From: an uncultured Collinsella sp.
GTDB lineage: Bacteria; Actinomycetota; Coriobacteriia; Coriobacteriales; Coriobacteriaceae
Direction: 5' to 3'
Length of the DNA stretch: 19,506 bases
Assembly (NCBI GenBank): GCA_900752425.1
Contig: CAADVE010000227.1
Location: forward strand, 1 to 19,506
Made by a program: the position numbers and the translations under genes. Positions 14,866 through 19,506 of the stretch are shown piece by piece. Positions within the stretch are counted from its first letter, which is position 1. Each line of letters begins with the position of its first letter. The notes beneath the pieces are model-generated. The model was not told the origin of the DNA, did no database searches, and saw only the letters and a list, made by a program, of their open reading frames with translations.

Positions 14866-14988
14866 CTAAGTGAGTAGACTTTTTGCAATATCGCGAGCAC
14901 ATGGCTTTTGCGTAAGGGCTCTACCTGCGGTTTTAGTTTTCGTTATGCGGGTTGTGCTTGACTATTGCAAAAAAGTCTACTCACTTAG
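14866..14988 (+). repeat. 123-bp inverted-repeat element, copy 3
   Basis: Best-preserved hairpin of the three: CTAAGTGAGTAGAC, a T-run, then GCAATA on the left is matched by TATTGC, an A-run and GTCTACTCACTTAG on the right, about 24 base pairs apart from one extra T. Internal block CTACCTGCGGTTTT is shared with the other copies, but most of the middle differs. It lies between trmB and the helicase (both minus), so from their side it is inverted relative to how copies 1 and 2 lie to their upstream genes. It has no adjoining coding end and about 65 bases remain to the trmB stop. Confidence 0.88.
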
Positions 14989-15053
14989 GTTTGAGGGTCG
15001 TTCGCTGACGCCTATTTTCACTTGTTTGCTGACGCCGCGACCATCAGAAGCCC

Positions 15054-15893
15054 CTAGGACTCCTGCGGCAGGCGCTTCTTGCCTTTGCGGGCGCGGTTTC
15101 TAAAGTTCTCGACGGCCTCTTCCATGCCCAGAGGTACATAGGTGAGCGCATCGAGGTTTTCGGGCAGGTAGCAGGCAAGGCTTTGCTCCTGCTCGTGGCC
15201 CGCCGCGAGCTGTTCATCGCTAGGCCGCGCGTCGGGTGTGGCGCAAATGCCATAGACGACGGCACCCATCTCGCGCGTGCGGCATTCATATTCGGTCTCG
15301 GGATGCTCGGGATGGTCGCGGCGGACGTCGTCACTTACCCAAAGCGTGTCGTAGCCTGCCGCGGCAAACTGTCCCAGGGCGTAATCGCGCAACGGCTTGC
15401 TGTCGGTGCGCAGCGTGACGGTAGCGCCGGCTGAAAAGAGCGGGCGGTAGAGCATCAGATGGTCGACATGGACGAGTCGTTTTTTGGCGTACTTGGCCTT
15501 GGGCTGTGGCGTGGGAAAGTTAATGGTGATGGCATCGAGCTCGCCTGCGGCAAACAGCTGCGGCAGCGATTTGGCGCCTCGGGGCAGGACGAGTGCGTTG
15601 GATAGCTCCTGCTCGCAGATTTTCTGTGCGGCATAGGCGATGCAGATGGGCTCCTGGTCCATACCGATAAAGAGCGTGTTTGGCTCGTGGGCCGCGCGCT
15701 CTACAAGGTACGTTCCCTTGCCACAGCCAAGATCCAGGTGAAGGTGTTCGAAGGGCTTGCCGCCTGCGGGCGCACAGGCCTCGCGCCAATCTCCGGCATA
15801 AGCCTCGGGGTTCGTCTCAATCGCATCGGCGTAGCGCTCCAGGCGCTCCTCGAGCACAAAGTTCTTAGGCGTGCGAACGTGGACGGCTCCCAT
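15054..15893 (-). CDS. trmB: TrmB-like tRNA (guanine-N7)-methyltransferase, diverged
   Basis: A 279-residue class I SAM methyltransferase expected to make m7G46 in tRNA. Motif I is LDLGCGKGTYL (53-63), GMDQE (77-81) follows, and the family block appears as INFPTPQPKAKYAKKRLV (124-141), with TEYECRTREMG near the C-terminus. The block normally reads FPDPWPK followed by a His: here the Asp, Trp and His are Thr, Gln and Tyr, while the C-terminal Thr and Glu are kept. A lineage-typical variant or altered activity are both possible. AAGGAGCC precedes the ATG. It starts 118 bases after the stop of the upstream methyltransferase on the same strand. Confidence 0.82.
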   Translation of the reverse strand: MGAVHVRTPKNFVLEERLERYADAIETNPEAYAGDWREACAPAGGKPFEHLHLDLGCGKGTYLVERAAHEPNTLFIGMDQEPICIAYAAQKICEQELSNALVLPRGAKSLPQLFAAGELDAITINFPTPQPKAKYAKKRLVHVDHLMLYRPLFSAGATVTLRTDSKPLRDYALGQFAAAGYDTLWVSDDVRRDHPEHPETEYECRTREMGAVVYGICATPDARPSDEQLAAGHEQEQSLACYLPENLDALTYVPLGMEEAVENFRNRARKGKKRLPQES

Positions 15894-15949
15894 GAGGCTC
15901 CTTGGTCATAAATGCGAAACGCATGGCCGCGCGTTCCGTCAATGGGTTG

Positions 15950-15973
15950 AAAAAGGGTGGGCATAGTTTGCCC
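15950..15973 (-). terminator. Weak terminator after the methyltransferase
   Basis: On the minus strand GGGCA-AACTA-TGCCC is followed by ACCCTTTTT. The stem is only five pairs, so termination may be partial, allowing some read-through into trmB. Confidence 0.45.
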
Positions 15974-16011
15974 GAAAGATGCGATGCGGCTCAACGGCGA
16001 GTCGTCGGTGC

Positions 16012-16884
16012 CTACAGGCGCTTGAGGATCACGTAGCGGTTGAGCTCGCCGCTGCGACCGTCGGCGTGGAAACGCTCAAGTTCGCGCACGGGGACCTCGC
16101 CGCTCTTGTAGAACGTACGGACGCCGCGCACCAGGTCGGTGATCTGCTGATCGTCAAAGTGATGGCAATAGCGGTAGGCGTGGCGGTCGTTTTGCCAGCC
16201 AATAAGGTGGTCGCCGGCTTCAAACTGCGCGGAATCGTAACCCTCAAACGGCGGGGTGAGCTCGGCGCGGGCTTCGGCGCGAACGGCCTTGCGCGCCATG
16301 CGCTCGTCGTTCATAAACTCCCAAAAGCTGATGGCGATGATGCCGCCCGGGCGCGTCTGGCGCACCAAGGCGTCGAACACGCGTACGCGGTACTCGCACG
16401 ACGGCACGTGGTGCATAAAGCCAAAGCAGACCGAGATGTCGGCGAGCGGGGCATCGAAAAGCACGTCGGGCGTCTCGGCAGGGTTGAGCTTCATGAGGGC
16501 GTCGAGCACGTCGAGTTCCTGGAAGTGCAGGTTGGGAATGCGCAGGGCGTGGCCATGTGCATCGATAGCCAAATCTTGACACGAGTCGACACCATAGAAC
16601 TCAAACGGGCAGCTGGCATCTGCCGAGGGGTTTGCGCCGTCGACGCCCTTGGCGGCAAGTGCGCCGCCGGCGGCAAAGTTCTCGAATCGCATATTGCCGC
16701 AGGCAAGATCGAAGACGCGGACGGGATGCTCGATCGTGGCGACGTCGAGCTGTTCGAGCGCGATATCCATGGTGCGCACCCAGCCGGGCCACGGGGCCTG
16801 GCGCGTATCGGAGAAGGAGGCGGAGTGCTCGCGATAGAACGTGTTGTTGAGCTGGATGAGCGATGAGGCGAAATCGCGGTTCAC
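16012..16884 (-). CDS. Class I SAM-dependent methyltransferase of unknown target
   Basis: A 290-residue protein with motif I FDLACGNMRFE (about residues 58-68), the acidic second strand at EFYGVDSCQD, then SVCFGFMHHVP and RPGGIIAISFWEF, which fits the Rossmann methyltransferase fold. No target-recognition domain is visible. I chose the GTG at 16884 (NRDFASSLIQ follows), with GGAGGGAG upstream and a promoter that would start just before it. The frame is open to 17019, but an ATG at 16932 lies within that promoter. Substrate unknown; small-molecule or tRNA targets are both possible. Confidence 0.75.
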   Translation of the reverse strand: MNRDFASSLIQLNNTFYREHSASFSDTRQAPWPGWVRTMDIALEQLDVATIEHPVRVFDLACGNMRFENFAAGGALAAKGVDGANPSADASCPFEFYGVDSCQDLAIDAHGHALRIPNLHFQELDVLDALMKLNPAETPDVLFDAPLADISVCFGFMHHVPSCEYRVRVFDALVRQTRPGGIIAISFWEFMNDERMARKAVRAEARAELTPPFEGYDSAQFEAGDHLIGWQNDRHAYRYCHHFDDQQITDLVRGVRTFYKSGEVPVRELERFHADGRSGELNRYVILKRL

Positions 16885-16930
16885 GGTGCGGGACTCCCTC
16901 CGTTGGCGGTGCGGAATAAACAGTACGACC

Positions 16931-16960
16931 ATACTACCGTTAACGTTGCAACGGGGACAA
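16931..16960 (-). promoter_or_regulatory. Candidate methyltransferase promoter
   Basis: On the minus strand TTGTCC (16955-16960), 18 bases, TAGTAT (16931-16936). It predicts a start near 16924 and a 40-base leader to the GTG at 16884. A second possibility is TTGACA (17029-17034), 17 bases, CATATG (17006-17011). Confidence 0.45.
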
Positions 16961-17151
16961 CCAAACTGCGGGTCATTGCTTTGTTTGGACACATTTCCGC
17001 AGCTCATATGTGCCCGCAACCGCCGGTTGTCAAAAATCTCACTAGAATAGGTGGCATGCTTTTGGCGGTGGCGGATAGATTTTTAACTGTGCAAGGCGCC
17101 TTAAGAACAAAAACGGTCCGGCGGCACGGCTGGCATCACATAGGAGGAACC

Positions 17152-17874
17152 ATGAATGTAGAAACTGCGCAGCGGCTCGCCGACCTTCGCCGCAGCAAAG
17201 GCTTTAGCCAAGAAGGGCTGGCACGAAAGCTGGGGCTGTCGCGCCAGGCGGTCAGTAAATGGGAGCGTGCGGAGAGCTCGCCCGATACCGAGAACCTGAT
17301 CTCGCTCGCCAAGCTCTATGGTGTGAGTCTGGACGAGCTGCTCAATCCGAGCGATGAGATTGAGGACGATATCGAGTTTGAGAACGATGACCGCGCCCGC
17401 CAGCGCGAGGCCGAGGCGGCAGAGCGTGCTCGTACCCATGAGGCGGCGGCACGCGCTACCGAGGCGGCAACACAGGCGAGTGACGCCGCCGCCAAGGCGG
17501 CGCAAGCGGCAAGTTGGAGTCCACAGGCCGCAAATGCCGCTACGGCGCAGGCGACGAGTGGCAGCGCGGTTGGCTCGACTCCGGTGAACGGTCCGTTCCA
17601 GTCGTTCCCGTATTGGGCCGTGTGCTGGCTGCTGTTCTTTTTGCTGATGTTCCTGTTTGGTGCCGGGCCCTTTGCCGCGCTGATCTTCTTTACGATTCCC
17701 ATCTATCACTGGGTGGCGCGTGCGCTCGATGGTGATTGGGTACGCGGGGATATTCAGGTTGGTCCGGCACCGGTGGCGGTCAGGGCCCAGGGGAAGGATA
17801 CTTCTGCGGAACCTGATGCTGACGTGGCTACCGCGGCCACCGCTGAGCCATGTGCCAAAGAAGGTGACGAATGA
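17152..17874 (+). CDS. XRE-family regulator with two membrane segments
   Basis: A 240-residue protein. It has an N-terminal helix-turn-helix (about 5-62; SQEGLARKLGLSRQAVSKWE is the recognition region). An Ala/Glu-rich segment follows (about 80-135), then two adjacent membrane helices (about 153-170 and 172-187), then a short acidic, Ala-rich tail. The ATG at 17152 sits after a perfect AGGAGG; an in-frame ATG at 17056 has no such site. This is a DNA-binding domain tethered to the membrane. Its stop overlaps the start of the DUF4097 gene by four bases (ATGA), so the two products are coupled and probably act as sensor and regulator of envelope state. The signal is unknown. Confidence 0.85.
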   Translation: MNVETAQRLADLRRSKGFSQEGLARKLGLSRQAVSKWERAESSPDTENLISLAKLYGVSLDELLNPSDEIEDDIEFENDDRARQREAEAAERARTHEAAARATEAATQASDAAAKAAQAASWSPQAANAATAQATSGSAVGSTPVNGPFQSFPYWAVCWLLFFLLMFLFGAGPFAALIFFTIPIYHWVARALDGDWVRGDIQVGPAPVAVRAQGKDTSAEPDADVATAATAEPCAKEGDE

Positions 17875-18770
17875 TGAAGCTTTCGCATGAATCCAAGCTG
17901 CGCCTGGGCGTTGGCATCGGAGCGTTTGTACTGATTATCGGGCTTGTTTTTGGCATTTCGCGGACTTTGATTCATTTTGATGGCCCGTGGGATCTCGACG
18001 ATGTTGTATCCGGCTTGTCTGGTATGGACGATGCGGTTGACGAGGACGATCCCTTGGATGACGGCAGCTATTCCGCTCGGCCTCAGCGGCTTTCGTGTAC
18101 GACCTTTGATGCTGATGAGTTTCGCTACCTCGATTTCGATATCGATGCGGCTACGGTGGACGTCAAGGTTGTTGATGGCAACAAGGCTCGCGTTATCGAG
18201 CGGGGACGCGTTGCCAATGGTATGGATGCCTCCAAGGCCGCGACGCAGAACATCGCATCCGTCGAGGACTCGACGCTCAAGGTTTCCCAGTTTGGAAGTG
18301 ATGACGATAAGGCAATCGATCGCTCAGTTACGGTCGAGCTGCCGCGCCGTGTTGCCGAACACCTGAAGGGAGTCAACGCGCACGTGGGCTCGGGTGATCT
18401 GCAGATTGTCGGTGTCATCTGTGACGGTTTCGACCTTTTCCTGGGTGCGGGAGATGTAGAGTTTACGGGCAGCGTGACTGATGCGCTCAGCGCTGAGGTC
18501 GGTTCGGGCGATGTGACGTTCGAGCTTTACCAGGCCCCCGCGAAATCGATGGACGTGAGTGTGGGCTCGGGCGATGTGGAGATGACGGTTCCGAACTCTA
18601 CGGGCTTTAAGGCGAGCCTCACCTTGGGCAGCGGCGACTTCGAGAGCGATTTCCTTCCGCTTGGCTACGACGGCGAGACCATTTTGAATCTTGAATTCGA
18701 TAACGGTGATAAGTCTGCTACGTATCGTTTTGAGGTCGGTTCGGGCGACATGTCGTTTGATCCGGAGTGA
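17871..18770 (+). CDS. Membrane-anchored DUF4097 beta-repeat protein
   Basis: A 299-residue protein with one N-terminal membrane helix (about 12-30), an acidic linker, and a DUF4097-type region. The latter shows six copies of a V/L-G-S/A-G-D turn: VGSGDLQI, LGAGDVEF, VGSGDVTF, VGSGDVEM, LGSGDFES and VGSGDMSF, predicting a stacked beta-solenoid outside the membrane. DUF4097 proteins commonly neighbour small membrane-stress regulators (LiaG-like), which fits the coupled XRE gene. Start may be the ATG at 17871 or the next at 17874. A strong hairpin follows the gene. Confidence 0.85.
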   Translation: MMKLSHESKLRLGVGIGAFVLIIGLVFGISRTLIHFDGPWDLDDVVSGLSGMDDAVDEDDPLDDGSYSARPQRLSCTTFDADEFRYLDFDIDAATVDVKVVDGNKARVIERGRVANGMDASKAATQNIASVEDSTLKVSQFGSDDDKAIDRSVTVELPRRVAEHLKGVNAHVGSGDLQIVGVICDGFDLFLGAGDVEFTGSVTDALSAEVGSGDVTFELYQAPAKSMDVSVGSGDVEMTVPNSTGFKASLTLGSGDFESDFLPLGYDGETILNLEFDNGDKSATYRFEVGSGDMSFDPE

Positions 18771-18816
18771 CAGACGGCTATCGAAGACTTATAAACCATA
18801 GCTGCGCTGTTTGATG

Positions 18817-18857
18817 AAGGCGCCGAAGCCGAGATCGGCTCTGGCGCCTTTGCCTTT
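18817..18857 (+). terminator. Terminator of the XRE/DUF4097 operon
   Basis: AAGGCGCC-GA-AGCCGA pairs with TCGGCT-CT-GGCGCCTT around a GA loop, followed by TGCCTTT. The stem is strong, the T-run modest. It lies 47 bases after the DUF4097 stop and immediately before the next gene's -10 region. Confidence 0.7.
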
Positions 18858-18868
18858 ACAATGGGGGC

Positions 18869-19506
18869 ATGGAACAGATTATCTTGAACATACTTGAGGC
18901 CCTGCGTCGCGGCGAGACCGTGGACGACAAGGCGCTCGTCAAACTGATACATGCCGAGGCGCGCCGTGAGGGTGCCGACAAACGCGATTTGGCCAAGCGC
19001 CGTCTGCTGCCGTTCTACCAGCGGGTTAAACGTGAGGAGCCGGCTCGGTGGGCTGCGTGGAATGTCGATTCCGATCTGGAACGCCAACTGCTGCAGGTGC
19101 TGCGCATGAAGCCGCGCCGCACGGCTTCGGGCGTGGCGACCATTACCGTCATCACCAAGCCCTGGCCGTGCTCGGGCGATTGCCTGTTTTGCCCTAACGA
19201 CCTGCGCATGCCCAAAAGCTATCTGCACGCCGAGCCGGCGTGCGCCCGTGCGGAGCAAAATTGCTTCGATCCGTATCTGCAGGTGAGCGCTCGTCTGACC
19301 GCGCTTTCGCAGATGGGGCATGCGACCGACAAGATTGAACTCATCGTGCTCGGCGGTACCTGGAGCGACTATCCGCAAGGGTATCAGACGTGGTTTATGT
19401 CGGAGCTTTTCCGTGCGCTGAACGATGACGCCGTTGCTGGTGTGGCGGCTAACCCCATGTTGGCGCGTCCGGGCATCAGCCGTGCCGAGGCGGGGCGCCT
19501 GCTCGA
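18869..19506 (+). CDS. Elp3-like radical SAM tRNA-uridine modifying enzyme (cut by window end)
   Basis: The first 212 residues of a bacterial Elp3-type protein. The radical SAM cysteines are Cys101, Cys105 and Cys108 in KPWPCSGDCLFCP, then SYLHAEPA, FDPYLQVSARLTAL and IELIVLGGTWSDYP, all family hallmarks. Elp3 uses the iron-sulfur cluster and an acetyltransferase domain (beyond the window) to add a carboxymethyl-type group to wobble uridine 34 of tRNA. A TACAAT box ends seven bases before the ATG and there is no proper ribosome site, so the message may be leaderless. The gene is open at the window edge, not truncated as far as can be seen. Confidence 0.85.
   Translation, partial: MEQIILNILEALRRGETVDDKALVKLIHAEARREGADKRDLAKRRLLPFYQRVKREEPARWAAWNVDSDLERQLLQVLRMKPRRTASGVATITVITKPWPCSGDCLFCPNDLRMPKSYLHAEPACARAEQNCFDPYLQVSARLTALSQMGHATDKIELIVLGGTWSDYPQGYQTWFMSELFRALNDDAVAGVAANPMLARPGISRAEAGRLL

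Noticed and set aside
14745..14900. N-terminal extension of the helicase into the repeat element
   Set aside because: The extra 52 residues come partly from the element arm; an ATG at 14744 has a purine-rich site and begins the plausible protein.
3425..14988. CRISPR array or insertion sequence explanation for the 123-bp repeats
   Set aside because: Only three copies, kilobases apart, no spacers, no cas gene, no transposase and no evident target duplications.

Overview
The window reads as a chromosomal segment of a high-GC Gram-positive, most likely a Coriobacteriia gut bacterium of the Collinsella type. The basis is GC-rich coding sequence, good AAGGAG-type ribosome sites, and several protein families that I remember as typical of that class: a DUF3516-type helicase, a stand-alone bacterial Elp3, and a Coriobacteriia-type nuclease-like protein. 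The taxonomic call is by recognition only and was not checked.

Layout. 1-352 has no gene but several strong hairpins. 353-3436 is a vitamin B6 locus: pdxT and pdxS (minus) diverge from a MocR/PdxR-type regulator (plus), with a 25-bp palindrome between them. 3425-4967 is a cassette: a 375-aa protein with a PD-(D/E)XK-like C-terminus, bracketed by two copies of a 123-bp inverted-repeat element. 5034-5771 holds a reverse-type rubrerythrin. 5916-8524 is an iron-dependent alcohol dehydrogenase plus aldehyde dehydrogenase operon. 8533-8836 looks like a compact type I toxin-antitoxin locus: a LexA-like box, an mRNA leader hairpin that hides the ribosome site, a 27-aa hydrophobic peptide and a possible antisense RNA. 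8950-10086 has a stand-alone HIRAN protein, a 59-aa charged protein and a small metallophosphoesterase. 10225-11982 is a DUF2130 coiled-coil protein. 12063-14744 is a large SKI2-like helicase (minus). A third copy of the 123-bp element lies at 14866-14988. 15054-16884 holds a diverged TrmB-like methyltransferase and a second class I methyltransferase (both minus). 17152-18770 is a two-gene operon of a membrane-bound XRE regulator and a DUF4097 protein. The window ends inside an Elp3-like radical SAM gene.

The two most notable signals are these. First, the 123-bp element: three copies, all in the same orientation, with 16-18 bp near-identical terminal inverted repeats and inner arms that change sequence but stay complementary. 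Its left end supplies the stop codon of two unrelated genes. Two copies flank a nuclease-like gene, an arrangement that recalls REP/REPIN elements with their partner nuclease but involves a different nuclease fold. Second, the SOS-type small-toxin locus at 8533-8836, which is too short for ordinary gene calling.

The remainder is ordinary housekeeping or accessory chromosome. I see no rRNA, tRNA, CRISPR array, transposase, integrase or phage gene.
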